64,000 nt of DNA from Chryseobacterium sp. H1D6B. GTDB lineage: Bacteria; Bacteroidota; Bacteroidia; Flavobacteriales; Weeksellaceae. The notes under the pieces were generated by a model. The model searched no databases and had not been told where the DNA came from. It worked only from the letters and a program-made list of their open reading frames with translations. Numbering within the stretch: position 1 is the stretch's first letter; each line of letters begins with the position of its first letter. This document shows, piece after piece, positions 22,431 through 31,197 of this stretch. The translations under genes were made by a program, and so were the position numbers. Location of the stretch: positions 1,488,001 to 1,552,000 of the forward strand of contig NZ_JARXVJ010000001.1 of assembly GCF_029892445.1 (NCBI RefSeq), in the 5' to 3' direction.

Positions 22431-22832
22431 CTATTCCGGGTTCCAAGTAAAAGGAAGTCTGAAAAGGGAGTTCTTTTTAATGCCATTTTCTTCTGCAGGG
22501 CTCCATTTAACATCGATTTTTTTCATAGCATTTATGATTGCTTCTTTAACGGCTTCATTGTCACATCGCATTATTTTTATTTTATCTATACTTCCGTCCT
22601 GCATTACAGTAAACAATATATCAGCTTTTACATTCACAGCTTCAGGAGATACTTTTGAAGCGTCAAAATTATTAATAAGCTTTTTGTAAAGGGCCTCTCT
22701 TCCTCCTGGGAATTCTGCCTCCTTGTAGATATATGTTTGGGATTTAGCAGGTGCATTTTCAGAAACGGACTGCTGTGCACCTAAAGAAGCAGAACAAATA
22801 ATAAAAAATAAAAGTGTTGATAGAGTTTTCAT
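22431..22832 (-). CDS. Exported TonB C-terminal-domain-like protein
   Basis: The 133-residue product has a signal peptide (MKTLSTLLFFIICSASLGAQ). The rest is a TonB_C-like domain: YKEAEFPGGREALYKKLINNF, then KADILFTVMQDGSIDKIKIMRCDNEAVKEAIINAMKKI, and SLFRLPFTW. It lacks an N-terminal membrane anchor and Pro-rich linker, so it is probably not a transducer; such stand-alone domains are common exported proteins in this phylum. It lies 17 bases after the YARHG lipoprotein gene on the same strand. Confidence 0.8.
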   Translation of the reverse strand: MKTLSTLLFFIICSASLGAQQSVSENAPAKSQTYIYKEAEFPGGREALYKKLINNFDASKVSPEAVNVKADILFTVMQDGSIDKIKIMRCDNEAVKEAIINAMKKIDVKWSPAEENGIKKNSLFRLPFTWNPE

Positions 22833-22849
22833 AGAGTTAGTTATAAAAT

Positions 22850-23767
22850 TTATCTTCCAAAGCTGTCATATTTGTCTTCAGCATATTTTGTAAAACGGTT
22901 CAGCAAGGCAACGTTTTCTTTTTCCATGCGAGTAAGATCATTATCTACATTGCTGGAAACAGGAATATACCAGTCTGTCTGCTCAAAGAAATACCTGTAA
23001 GTATCTTTTTTGAAAGAGTAGCCGTGTCTTGCAAATACTGCATTCTTAATGATCTCCAGATCCAGTTTTCTTAAATTTCTCAGGTCTTTTTCGGTTAGTT
23101 TCTGCTTAGAAGCATTGATCTTAAAAATAGCATCAGATGCAAATCTGTTCTTAGAAGCTTTATAGGTTTCTGTTTTTCCGGTTTGGTCATCGATGTATTT
23201 TTCTGTAAAGCTTTTCGGATTGGTCCAGTCTACCAGGTCTGAATTTTCATCCAGCATAAAGTTGGGGTTGTAGACAAATTCCTTTTTGACCAGCCTTAAA
23301 GTTTTATTCGGGGATTTTAATGCTGTTTTATTAAAAGCGGTCCATTTTCCGGTTAAACTGTCGGTTTTAAGCTTTATTTCAAATCTCCCGTCGGTTTTAT
23401 CATTTCCCGGTTCATCAAGAGTAAAAGAGCTTGTGCTTTCATTAAAAATGCCTCGGAACGGACGCTGATTACCGTTTACAATACTCTGTCCGTAAACACT
23501 GTCTTTAGTGATCCGGTTGATTTTTAAAGAAAGTCTTTTGACTACAGCTTCTTCAAAGTTACCGTCCCCATCATCTTCCATCTTTTGCATTCCCGCAAAT
23601 TCACCCGTATAAATTCCGTACAATTCCTTATGGAATTCCGGAACAACTACGGAATCTTTTTTCATGGCAAGACTGTCTTTTGAAGATCCTGTGGCCTTCC
23701 CCTCTTTTTTGCAGGCAGCAATAGATACAGCAAGCAGGGCGGTTAAAGTTAAATTTAAAATTTTCAT
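22850..23767 (-). CDS. YARHG-domain lipoprotein
   Basis: The 305-residue product starts MKILNLTLTALLAVSIAACK, a lipoprotein signal ending at Cys19, so it is anchored in the envelope. The C-terminal region has the YARHG motif: LRNLRKLDLEIIKNAVFARHGYSFKKDTYRYFFEQTDWYIP. This extracellular domain of about 70 residues has unknown function. The middle part is beta-rich with an immunity- or lipocalin-like pattern (GIYTGEFAGMQKMEDDGDGN). It overlaps the upstream DUF2306 gene by 4 bases (ATGA type), so the genes are co-transcribed. Confidence 0.85.
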   Translation of the reverse strand: MKILNLTLTALLAVSIAACKKEGKATGSSKDSLAMKKDSVVVPEFHKELYGIYTGEFAGMQKMEDDGDGNFEEAVVKRLSLKINRITKDSVYGQSIVNGNQRPFRGIFNESTSSFTLDEPGNDKTDGRFEIKLKTDSLTGKWTAFNKTALKSPNKTLRLVKKEFVYNPNFMLDENSDLVDWTNPKSFTEKYIDDQTGKTETYKASKNRFASDAIFKINASKQKLTEKDLRNLRKLDLEIIKNAVFARHGYSFKKDTYRYFFEQTDWYIPVSSNVDNDLTRMEKENVALLNRFTKYAEDKYDSFGR

Positions 23768-24402
23768 ATTAATTTTTTTCTGATTAAAAATTCAATTAAA
23801 AGGATATTGGGAACCCATCCCAACCAGGCTATGATCTGGTAGACATCCATTGGTTCAGCATGAAATAAAAAAACAATAATCACTTTCCACATTCTTAATG
23901 TAACAGCTGATAAAGCCAACACATAACTCCGCCACATCCATTGTTTATGAAGCTTAAATTTTTTCTCCCGGACCAGTTGATACGCCCTAAAAGTAGTAAA
24001 CCACCATAAACATCCTAAAATTACAAAAGAAAGTTTAGAATAAATACCTCCGTTGGCAAAGACACCCATATAAATTCCGGCAGGGGCAGAGAAGAGCAAC
24101 AGTAATAAAATATAAACTTTTCCTGTCGTCCGGTGGAAATTTTTCATTCCGAAATCGTTTCTGAGAACTGCTAAAAACCCAAATAAAAGAACAAAAATAC
24201 TGGTATAAACGTGTGTGTAGAAAAAGGCAAGATATTCCGGCCTCTCATGTACTTCAGTCTGCTTGATCATCAGGAAGCTTACATCGCTTTCTAAAGGAAT
24301 ATATTCTAATGTGATTTTCAGCATCAGCCAAAAGAAATATCCGAACCCGATGATTAAAAGGATTTTTAAGATGTTTGGGATATTTTTTTTGACTAAAAGC
24401 AT
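23764..24402 (-). CDS. DUF2306 membrane protein
   Basis: The 212-residue product is a polytopic membrane protein with about six hydrophobic helices. It shows the DUF2306 pattern of conserved His residues: FFYTHVYTSIFVLLFGF, NFHRTTGKVYILLLL and KFKLHKQWMWRSYVLALSAVTLR. The helix arrangement and His residues recall small heme- or quinone-linked membrane proteins, but no activity is established. It overlaps the YARHG lipoprotein gene by 4 bases at its 3' end. Confidence 0.82.
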   Translation of the reverse strand: MLLVKKNIPNILKILLIIGFGYFFWLMLKITLEYIPLESDVSFLMIKQTEVHERPEYLAFFYTHVYTSIFVLLFGFLAVLRNDFGMKNFHRTTGKVYILLLLLFSAPAGIYMGVFANGGIYSKLSFVILGCLWWFTTFRAYQLVREKKFKLHKQWMWRSYVLALSAVTLRMWKVIIVFLFHAEPMDVYQIIAWLGWVPNILLIEFLIRKKLI

Positions 24403-24491
24403 TCCTCTTTATTTTCTTTGATGATTGAGCGGGCTTTGTGAGCTCTGAAACCATTTCAAATTAAAGGTCTTTACCGATGTTTTATGTAAAG

Positions 24492-24560
24492 TTTGTCATT
24501 CCGTAGGAATCTATAATAAGTTTTTAAATAATGTTGTTCAGATTCCTGCGGAATGACAAA
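24492..24560. repeat. Intergenic palindromic repeat (TTTGTCATTCCG...CGGAATGACAAA)
   Basis: The 21-base arm at 24492-24512 is matched by 24540-24560 with a single T/C difference that still allows a G-U pair. The loop is 27 bases. The core GTCATTCCGTAGGAAT looks like a dispersed intergenic repeat of this lineage; it would also act as a bidirectional hairpin between the two minus-strand genes. Confidence 0.7.
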
Positions 24561-24584
24561 AATGATGTTTTATTTTAAATTAAA

Positions 24585-25793
24585 TTATTTTGAGTTCAGA
24601 TCCTGTGCGATCAGCCAGGCTTCACTCCAGCAGGCCTGAAAATTGAAACCGCCGGTTACCGCATCAATATTCAAAACTTCACCGGCTGCATAGAAATTGG
24701 GAAGGATTTTCGAAGACATATTTTTAAAATTGATTTCTTTTAAATCTACCCCTCCGGCAGTTACAAATTCATCTTTAAAAGTTGATTTTCCTGTCACCTG
24801 AAATTTCTTTCTGCATAGGTTTTCTAAAATAGTCTGCTTTTCTTTCCCTGAAATATTAGAAATCTGTTTGTTGAAATCTACTTTTGAAATTTCTAAAACT
24901 TTCTGCCAGAAACGGGTGGTGATATCAAAAATTTTAGACTGTCCGATTGTTTTCTTAGGATGATCTTCTCTAAAGTTTTGGAATAATTCTTCAGCTTCAT
25001 CCATCGTTTTTGAAAGGAAATTAACTTCAATTTCAAAATTATACTTAAGCTTAGCCAGATTAACGGCTTCCCAGGCTGAAATTTTAAGAATTGCCGGACC
25101 CGAAAGCCCCCAATGAGTGATCAGCAGCGGTCCGCTTTCTTCGGTCTTTAAGCTTGGAATAGAAGTTTCTGCATTTTCAAAACTTGTTCCCGGCAGGTCT
25201 TTCAGTAATTCATCCTTTATATTGAAAGTAAAAAGTGAAGGAACAAGACTTACAATAGAATGTCCTAAATTTTCAATCAGTTTTAAAGATTTCGGAGAAC
25301 TTCCGGTCGTGTAAATAATATAATCTGCCAAAAAATCTCCTAAGCTGGTTTCTACTAAATACTGATTATCTTTTTTAATAATTTCTTTGACAGAGCATTT
25401 TGTTTTTACTTCAACATTTTTTTTCTGGATTTCATTAAGAAAAGTGCTGATAATAGTTTGTGAAGAATTGCTTTCAGGAAAGATTCTGTTATCGTTTTCT
25501 ATTTTTAACGAAACTTTACGTTCATCAAACCATTCCATGGTGTCGCCGGGCTGGAATTTAGTAAAAACACTTAGTAATTCTTTATTTCCACGGGGATAAA
25601 ACTGTACAAGTTCTTTCGGGTCAAAACAGGCGTGGGTTACATTACAGCGTCCGCCTCCGGAAATTTTAACTTTCTGAAGGACATCTGAATTCTGTTCAAG
25701 AATAGTAATTTTATATTTTGTTTCGTCAAGATTTGCGGCACAGAAAAATCCTGCGGCACCGCCTCCAATAATGATAATTTGCTTCATATCCAT
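24585..25793 (-). CDS. HI0933-family flavoprotein (NAD(P)/FAD-dependent oxidoreductase)
   Basis: The 402-residue product begins with the dinucleotide-binding fold IIIIGGGAAGFFCAANL. Next comes the HI0933/YhiN signature VKISGGGRCNVTHACF. Other family blocks are IYTTGSSPKSLKLIENLG, LLITHWGLSGPAILKISAW, and near the C-terminus FVTAGGVDLKEINFKNM and GEVLNIDAVTGGFNFQACWS, which contacts FAD. The physiological substrate of these flavoproteins is unknown. The start could be the ATG at 25793 or the one two codons later. A -7 box TACTTTTG lies at 25821-25828. Confidence 0.9.
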   Translation of the reverse strand: MDMKQIIIIGGGAAGFFCAANLDETKYKITILEQNSDVLQKVKISGGGRCNVTHACFDPKELVQFYPRGNKELLSVFTKFQPGDTMEWFDERKVSLKIENDNRIFPESNSSQTIISTFLNEIQKKNVEVKTKCSVKEIIKKDNQYLVETSLGDFLADYIIYTTGSSPKSLKLIENLGHSIVSLVPSLFTFNIKDELLKDLPGTSFENAETSIPSLKTEESGPLLITHWGLSGPAILKISAWEAVNLAKLKYNFEIEVNFLSKTMDEAEELFQNFREDHPKKTIGQSKIFDITTRFWQKVLEISKVDFNKQISNISGKEKQTILENLCRKKFQVTGKSTFKDEFVTAGGVDLKEINFKNMSSKILPNFYAAGEVLNIDAVTGGFNFQACWSEAWLIAQDLNSK

Positions 25794-25820
25794 TTAATCC
25801 TATGCTGAAGATTATTTTTC

Positions 25821-25828
25821 CAAAAGTA
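25821..25828 (-). promoter_or_regulatory. -7 box (TACTTTTG) for the flavoprotein gene
   Basis: Read on the minus strand TACTTTTG lies 27 bases before the ATG at 25793; it is divergent from a plus-strand box at 25856-25863. Confidence 0.5.
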
Positions 25829-25855
25829 CAATTTTTATAAACCATCTTATTTGAG

Positions 25856-25863
25856 TATTTTTG
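25856..25863 (+). promoter_or_regulatory. -7 box (TATTTTTG) for the thioesterase-thiL genes
   Basis: TATTTTTG fits TAnnTTTG and lies 38 bases before the ATG at 25902. Confidence 0.45.
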
Positions 25864-25901
25864 AAGAATATAATTTAATTGTTTTAAAAAACTGATTCTA
25901 A

Positions 25902-26393
25902 ATGATATTCTATAATAAATTTGAAGTACGCTGGAGTGATCTTGACGCGAACAAGCACCTGGCAAATTCTTCCTACGTGCAGTACTGCGCACAGGCTCGA
26001 ATGGCTTTTATGAAAAAAGAAAAAATGGGCGTTACACAGCTGAGCAGATGGGGAATCGGTCCTGTTATTCTTCATGAGAGATATTCTTTTTTTAAAGAAA
26101 TCTATGCAGACCAGACCGTTATTGTAAGCGTAGAAATAGACGGATGCTCAGAAGATTCTTCAATCTACCGTTTCTTGCATAAATTCTACCTGCCGGACGG
26201 AACGCATTGTGCAACTTCTGAAGCAACAGGAGTGTGGATTGACATGATGCTTAGAAAAATGACAACGCCGCCGGATGACGTGGTAGAAGCAATGGACAGG
26301 TATAAAAGCCCAACGACGGAAGTTTTGACGAAAGAGGTTTTCAAGAAATTCCCTTTCCATGCAGAAAATATAGATCCGGAATTATTAAAATAA
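25902..26393 (+). CDS. Acyl-CoA thioesterase (hotdog fold, YbgC/4HBT-like)
   Basis: The 163-residue product is a single-hotdog thioesterase. It begins with the family pattern FYNKFEVRWSDLDANKHLANSSYVQYCAQARMAF, where the Asp-x-x-x-His segment (LDANKHLANS) contains the catalytic aspartate. It should hydrolyse acyl-CoA or acyl-ACP thioesters, with unknown chain preference. It is followed after 33 bases by thiL, probably as one transcript, without an obvious functional link. Confidence 0.88.
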   Translation: MIFYNKFEVRWSDLDANKHLANSSYVQYCAQARMAFMKKEKMGVTQLSRWGIGPVILHERYSFFKEIYADQTVIVSVEIDGCSEDSSIYRFLHKFYLPDGTHCATSEATGVWIDMMLRKMTTPPDDVVEAMDRYKSPTTEVLTKEVFKKFPFHAENIDPELLK

Positions 26394-26426
26394 AAGGAAT
26401 ATTCTTTATTCCAATATACATATATT

Positions 26427-27488
26427 ATGTTTGAAGAAAAATCTCAGGAATTAACACCGATCTCTAAACTAGGAGAATTCGGGCTGATTAAGCATTTAAC
26501 AGAGCATTTTCCATTAATCAATGCTTCTTCTGAGCTTGGTGTAGGAGATGATGCGGCCATTATCAATCCTGAAAACAAAAAAGTAGTTCTTACCACTGAT
26601 GTTTTGGCAGAAGGAGTGCACTTCAATTTAGGATATGTTCCTTTGAAGCATTTAGGATATAAAGCCGTTGTGGTGAATCTTAGTGATGTAGCTGCAATGA
26701 ATGCAACGCCGACACAGATTTTAGTTTCACTGGCGGTTTCCAATCGTTTTCCGGTAGAAGCTTTAGAAGAAATCTATTCTGGAATCCAGGCCGCATGCAG
26801 CCGTTACAAAGTAGATCTTGTAGGAGGAGATACCACAAGCTCTAATGCTGGACTGGTAATGAGTATTACAGCTGTCGGTATTGAACATGAAGAAAATTTA
26901 GTAAAAAGAAACGGAGCAAAACCTAATGACCTGCTTGTAGTAACAGGTGATTTAGGAGGAGCTTATATGGGGCTTCAAATTCTTGAAAGGGAACATGCTG
27001 TTTTCCTTGCAGACCCTAATATGCAGCCTGAAATGGAAGGTTACGACTATATCTTAGAAAGACAGTTAAAGCCTGAAGCAAGAACAGATATTAAAGGGAT
27101 ATTAGAAGGACTGGAGGTGAAACCGACTTCAATGATTGATATTTCTGACGGTCTGGCTTCGGAAATTCTTCACCTTTCAGACCAGTCAAATGTAGGTTTC
27201 AGGTTATATGAAGAAAAAATTCCGATGGATAACCTTACGATTACTACAGCGGACGAACTGAATCTAAATCCCGTAATGACGGCATTAAGCGGGGGGGAAG
27301 ATTATGAATTGTTATTTACGATTTCTCCGAATGATTTTGATAAGATCAGAAACCACCCCGATCTTAGTATTATCGGACATGCTGTAGAAAAAGAAGAAGG
27401 CAATTTTATGGTAGCAAGAGGATCAAACCAATTAGTTGCTTTAACAGCACAGGGCTGGGATGCTTTTCTAGATAAAGAAAAAGGATAA
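26427..27488 (+). CDS. thiL: Thiamine-monophosphate kinase
   Basis: ThiL phosphorylates thiamine monophosphate to the cofactor thiamine diphosphate. The 353-residue product has the AIR-synthase-like fold motifs: GVGDDAAIINPENKKVVLTTDVLAEGVHF, the metal-binding VNLSDVAAMNATPTQ, VGGDTTSS, the GDLGGAYMGLQIL segment, DISDGLASEILHL and ALSGGEDYELLFT. The start MFEEKSQELTPISKLGEFGLI matches the usual N-terminus. No TPP riboswitch is visible upstream. A strong terminator follows the stop. Confidence 0.95.
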   Translation: MFEEKSQELTPISKLGEFGLIKHLTEHFPLINASSELGVGDDAAIINPENKKVVLTTDVLAEGVHFNLGYVPLKHLGYKAVVVNLSDVAAMNATPTQILVSLAVSNRFPVEALEEIYSGIQAACSRYKVDLVGGDTTSSNAGLVMSITAVGIEHEENLVKRNGAKPNDLLVVTGDLGGAYMGLQILEREHAVFLADPNMQPEMEGYDYILERQLKPEARTDIKGILEGLEVKPTSMIDISDGLASEILHLSDQSNVGFRLYEEKIPMDNLTITTADELNLNPVMTALSGGEDYELLFTISPNDFDKIRNHPDLSIIGHAVEKEEGNFMVARGSNQLVALTAQGWDAFLDKEKG

Positions 27489-27512
27489 ATTATCCTTAAT
27501 TTTGAATATTGT

Positions 27513-27550
27513 AAAAAACCACTGCATACATGCAGTGGTTTTTGTTTTTA
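27513..27550 (+). terminator. Strong terminator after thiL
   Basis: AAAACCACTGCAT (27515-27527) pairs with ATGCAGTGGTTTT (27530-27542); the loop is two bases (AC) and a T-rich tail follows. Confidence 0.88.
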
Positions 27551-27653
27551 TGATATCCTGTTATTCTTCCGGCTCGTCATATAATACAGGCACTTAATCA
27601 AGTAATTTTTGTAAGAAAAAGCGAAACACTTCTCTTTGTGAAAATTTTAAATT

Positions 27654-28562
27654 ATGAAGAAATGTCTTTTGACTATTTTGTATGTTCTGGCTCATTTTAG
27701 CTGCAGGATAAACGCTCAAACCGGTATCTCTGGAGAACTTAAAACAGAATATATTCCGTATTCTAATTACATCCGCCCTGAAGACAGCGTGAAAACAAAT
27801 TCTAAAAGTGATTTTAAAAGAATGGACCTAAGTTTTAAAATTCCATTATCGGTCAAAAAAAATGAAGCTGGAAAAATAAAAGCATGGTCGCTGCTGGTGA
27901 ATGGTTCTTATGCTAAAATGTCCCATAAAGATTACGAAAATCCACTATTTCCGGAACAAATGCTTAATGCTCAAATCGGCATACAGCATCTGAGGCCTCT
28001 AGGAGGAAAATGGAGCATGATGATGACAGCGTCTGCCGGAGTGTATACAGATCTTGAAAATGTAAACTTTGATGATGTGCTGGGGCAGGGCGGTATCTTA
28101 TTTATAAAGAGTTTTAATCCTAATCTGGCTCTTGGTTTTGGTCCGGTACTGACCACGGCATTCGGGGTGCCGATGATTATGCCTTGGATCTATTTCGATT
28201 GGAAAACTGGCGGTAAGATTAAATTTAACATCAATTTCCCGGAAGGAATGGAAGCCGGTTATCAATTTTCAGATAAATTTGCGCTAAAAGCTGTGGTGGG
28301 ATTAAACGGAATGACGGTAGAACGAAACAAAGCCGGAAAATCTACACTGCTGGGATATCAGCAGATTAATGCAGGGTTGAGGCCTGAGCTGCAGATCAGC
28401 AAGACATTAAGTCTTCGGCTGACAGGCGGAACGGCATTATTGAGAAGTTTCAGTGAAAACGACCGTAAGATAAAAAGTATTTTTAAAGCAAAGAAAATGG
28501 AAGATCCACGATTTTCCAGTACATTTTATGCTGCGGTAGCATTACGCTGGAACCTTCCATAA
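27654..28562 (+). CDS. DUF6268 outer-membrane beta-barrel protein
   Basis: The 302-residue product starts with a signal peptide (MKKCLLTILYVLAHFSCRINAQ) and then alternates amphipathic strands, as in an outer-membrane barrel. Examples are SLLVNGSYAKMSHKDYENP, SMMMTASAGVYTDLENVNF and LALGFGPVLTTAFGVPMIMPW. The strand pattern and terminal FYAAVALRWNLP fit DUF6268, found next to two-component genes in Bacteroidota. It converges on the LytTR regulator gene with only two bases between stops. The function is unknown. Confidence 0.75.
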   Translation: MKKCLLTILYVLAHFSCRINAQTGISGELKTEYIPYSNYIRPEDSVKTNSKSDFKRMDLSFKIPLSVKKNEAGKIKAWSLLVNGSYAKMSHKDYENPLFPEQMLNAQIGIQHLRPLGGKWSMMMTASAGVYTDLENVNFDDVLGQGGILFIKSFNPNLALGFGPVLTTAFGVPMIMPWIYFDWKTGGKIKFNINFPEGMEAGYQFSDKFALKAVVGLNGMTVERNKAGKSTLLGYQQINAGLRPELQISKTLSLRLTGGTALLRSFSENDRKIKSIFKAKKMEDPRFSSTFYAAVALRWNLP

Positions 28563-28564
28563 AA

Positions 28565-29302
28565 TTATTTGCTGATGAGCTTCTTATACACCACCTGATT
28601 AAGTAATTCTTCTTTACGGGTTCTGGAAATAGGAAGCTCAGTTTTATTAATGTAAAGGCGTCCTCCAGAGATCATTTCAATATGGGTAATATTGATTAAA
28701 AAGGATTTATGAATTCTAAAAAAATGTTCAGCTGAAAGTGATTCCTCTACAGCCTTCATGGTCTGATGAATGACAAGAGATTTATCTTTAAAATGCAGTT
28801 TTGTGTAATTCTGCATACTTTCAATATACAAAATGTCTACCCATGAAACTTTTATAAAAGAATCAGACTGGCGTACATATAAAAAAGGGTCATCCAGAGT
28901 AGTGTGCTTTTTTATTTTTTCAGACATGATAAATTGCTGCTGAGCTTTATTGACAGCCTGATAAAAACGATTGAAAGCGATGGGTTTCAGAAGATAATCG
29001 GCAACCTGCAGTCTGTATCCTTCTAAAGCATATTCAGAATAAGCCGTTGTAAGAATACATAACGGCGGATTTTCTAACTGTTCCAAAAATTCAAGACCCG
29101 TTAAGTAAGGCATATTAATATCAAGAAAAAGCAGATCTATTTGATAATCCTGTACTTTAGAATTTGCCTCCAAAGCGGTTGCACAAGTATCTATAACTTC
29201 TAAAAAATCAATTTGTTCTGCCATTTCTTTAAGATGGAATCTTGCCAGCGGCTCATCATCTATAATTAAACATTTCATCTTTGGAAGGTTATAATTGGTC
29301 AT
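28565..29302 (-). CDS. LytTR-family response regulator
   Basis: The 245-residue product has a receiver domain (CLIIDDEPLARFHLKEM, phospho-acceptor Asp in LLFLDINMPYLTGLEF, Lys in YLLKPIAF). A LytTR DNA-binding domain follows (SFIKVSWVDILYIESMQNYTKLHF ... FFRIHKSFLINITHIE). It is the partner of the histidine kinase gene just upstream, whose 3' end overlaps its start by 14 bases. LytTR regulators bind tandem direct repeats. The porin-like gene further upstream is a possible target; weak direct repeats lie before it. Confidence 0.93.
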   Translation of the reverse strand: MTNYNLPKMKCLIIDDEPLARFHLKEMAEQIDFLEVIDTCATALEANSKVQDYQIDLLFLDINMPYLTGLEFLEQLENPPLCILTTAYSEYALEGYRLQVADYLLKPIAFNRFYQAVNKAQQQFIMSEKIKKHTTLDDPFLYVRQSDSFIKVSWVDILYIESMQNYTKLHFKDKSLVIHQTMKAVEESLSAEHFFRIHKSFLINITHIEMISGGRLYINKTELPISRTRKEELLNQVVYKKLISK

Positions 29303-30353
29303 GTTCTTCAGATAGTTTTAAGGTTAAGGATACTTTAAAGATACTTTCATCAGATTTAATATCCAGCGTATGCGAATCAGGATACTGAAGGTCTAAACGT
29401 TTTTTTACATTCTGCAGTCCTATTCCGTGGGCGCCGTCTTTCTTTTTGTAGGTGGTCATATCAGAATAAGAATTTTCAACATAAAATGACAGGATATTGT
29501 TTTCTTCTTTACAGGAAATGGTGATATACCCTGTATGTCCGGGCAGCCGGCATACATATTTAAAAGCGTTTTCTATAAAAGGAACGAGAAGAAGAGGAGC
29601 AATGAAAGCCTTCTTGTTACTCAGATTCCAAACCGCTTTTACGTTTAGTTCGTTTCCCCATCTTAATTTTTCTACCTCTACTAAGTTTTGAAGATATTCT
29701 ATTTCCTTATCTAAAAATACTTGATTTTGATTGCAGTGATACAGCTGGTATCGGAGGATATCAGAAAATTTAAGAAGTAAAAAAGAAGCAAGTTCTGTAT
29801 TAGATTTCATCAGAATATGAATGTGGTTCAAAACATTGAACATCACATGCGGATTGATCTGGTCCTGTAACAATTTAAGCTGGTTTTCCAAATGTGCCTG
29901 CTGCAGTAAGATATGATCCCTTTCTATTTTTCCGTGTTCCTGATAAAATTTAATACCGCAGGCAGATCCATTAATAAGAAAAGAGGCAGGCAGGGATAAA
30001 TAAAAACCTTTCCACAAAACAGGAAGGTGTGCTGCAAACCCTGGAGGCAGAGGCGCTTTAGAATTAATTTCGATATAAGTATAAACGAATGAATACACAA
30101 GGCTCAGCAGCATAATGACTCCGGCAGCTTCTACTAAAAAGAGTTTCATTTTTTTTAATCTTAAAGCCTGTGGAAGCAGTTTATTAGTTAAAAAATGAGT
30201 AAAAATAAAAGAACTTGTTACAATGGAGAGTGTTTGAAAAAAAGCGTTGGTTCTTCCTGAGTCAGACTGAAAATTGATCCATAGCGCTGCACCGAAGACC
30301 AGCCAGAAAAGGATAACGAAAATGTGCTTTTTTAAAACAAAAGGCTTTGTCAT
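29289..30353 (-). CDS. LytS/YehU-type sensor histidine kinase
   Basis: The 354-residue product has four predicted membrane helices in the first 140 residues (for example HIFVILFWLVFGAALWI and LFLVEAAGVIMLLSLVYSFV). A His_kinase domain follows, with the phospho-acceptor region LKLLQDQINPHVMFNVLNHIHIL (His near residue 196) and an HATPase_c domain with VPFIENAFKYVCRLPGH and GIGLQNVKKRLDLQYP. It should phosphorylate the LytTR regulator encoded next. The sensed signal is unknown; there is no large periplasmic domain. Confidence 0.93.
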   Translation of the reverse strand: MTKPFVLKKHIFVILFWLVFGAALWINFQSDSGRTNAFFQTLSIVTSSFIFTHFLTNKLLPQALRLKKMKLFLVEAAGVIMLLSLVYSFVYTYIEINSKAPLPPGFAAHLPVLWKGFYLSLPASFLINGSACGIKFYQEHGKIERDHILLQQAHLENQLKLLQDQINPHVMFNVLNHIHILMKSNTELASFLLLKFSDILRYQLYHCNQNQVFLDKEIEYLQNLVEVEKLRWGNELNVKAVWNLSNKKAFIAPLLLVPFIENAFKYVCRLPGHTGYITISCKEENNILSFYVENSYSDMTTYKKKDGAHGIGLQNVKKRLDLQYPDSHTLDIKSDESIFKVSLTLKLSEEHDQL

Positions 30354-30375
30354 AAAGTAGATAAGGTAGATTTAT

Positions 30376-30410
30376 AAAAAATTAGAAACCGCGGGACTGC
30401 AGTTTCTAAT
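30376..30410 (-). terminator. Terminator after the porin-like gene
   Basis: ATTAGAAAC (30381-30389) pairs with GTTTCTAAT (30402-30410). On the minus strand a T-run follows. It separates the porin-like gene from the kinase gene. Confidence 0.75.
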
Positions 30411-30431
30411 ACGTAAAGATAATTTAAGTTT

Positions 30432-31025
30432 TTAGAACAGGAAATATCCGATTCCCAGAGAAAAGCTGTGGGGCCTAGATTTAAACTCCTTGCTGATGCT
30501 TGTCAATCCTGTTTCATATCTGAGATCTAAAGTAAAATTTTTATAATCCATGCCGACACCGCCGGTAATTCCCGCATTTATTTTTTCAAATTTTTTAAAT
30601 CCATCCTGTAAGCTTTTGGAGTCAGATAAATTATCATTGAACGAATAAGTCATTATACCGCCGGCGTATGCTCTGACGTTAAAATCTTTAGTATTGATAA
30701 ATTTATACCCGGCAACAACCGGAACATCGACAGTATTCCACTTTAATTTTTGAGAATTACCGTCCTTGTCATCATATGACGTTTTCCTTTTATTGAGCAA
30801 AGCCTCTCCCTGGATATATACTCTTCCAAGATCAACCCTTGCCATTACCCCTGCCTGGTACCCCAGATCATATTTTCCGCTGAGGTTTGAAGAGCCTGCT
30901 ATTTTAGTGAAGTTGGCCCCTCCCTTGACCCCGAGATGAAGGGCTGGTGTCTGCTGTGCACTTGCTTCTACCGAACACGTAATGCATGCTAATAGTGAAC
31001 TTAAAGCTAAAAATCGTTGTTTCAT
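30432..31025 (-). CDS. Porin-family outer-membrane beta-barrel protein
   Basis: The 197-residue product has a signal peptide (MKQRFLALSSLLACITCSVEASAQ). An OMP_b-brl_2-type eight-stranded barrel follows: LHLGVKGGANFTKIAGSSN, YDLGYQAGVMARVDLGRVYIQGEALLN, VDVPVVAGYKFI, and the terminal strand PHSFSLGIGYFLF ending in Phe. Such small barrels are common outer-membrane proteins in Bacteroidota. It lies directly upstream of the LytTR two-component genes, separated by a terminator. Confidence 0.87.
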   Translation of the reverse strand: MKQRFLALSSLLACITCSVEASAQQTPALHLGVKGGANFTKIAGSSNLSGKYDLGYQAGVMARVDLGRVYIQGEALLNKRKTSYDDKDGNSQKLKWNTVDVPVVAGYKFINTKDFNVRAYAGGIMTYSFNDNLSDSKSLQDGFKKFEKINAGITGGVGMDYKNFTLDLRYETGLTSISKEFKSRPHSFSLGIGYFLF

Positions 31026-31060
31026 AAATTGTCATTAAAATCTGATGCAAAACAACACAT

Positions 31061-31096
31061 GTGAACGACGATATGGAATTTTATTTGATGAACGGC
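31061..31096 (-). promoter_or_regulatory. Weak LytTR-like direct repeat before the porin-like gene
   Basis: On the minus strand GCCGTTCAT and GTCGTTCAC occur 27 bases apart, start to start. Both resemble the LytTR 9-mer with central GTT, but the spacing is longer than the usual 19-22. Confidence 0.25.
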
Positions 31097-31163
31097 AGGA
31101 ATGCTGTGACCAATATCTGTTTTGGATGAATGCATTTTTTAATTAGGGCTGCTGTCCAATAAA

Positions 31164-31189
31164 AAATCGGAAGATTTCTCTTCCGATTT
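31164..31189 (-). terminator. Terminator after Cys-rich peptide 3
   Basis: AAATCGGAAGA (31164-31174) pairs with TCTTCCGATTT (31179-31189); loop TTTC. The minus strand continues TTTTTTATTGG. Confidence 0.87.
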
Positions 31190-31197
31190 ATAATAAT

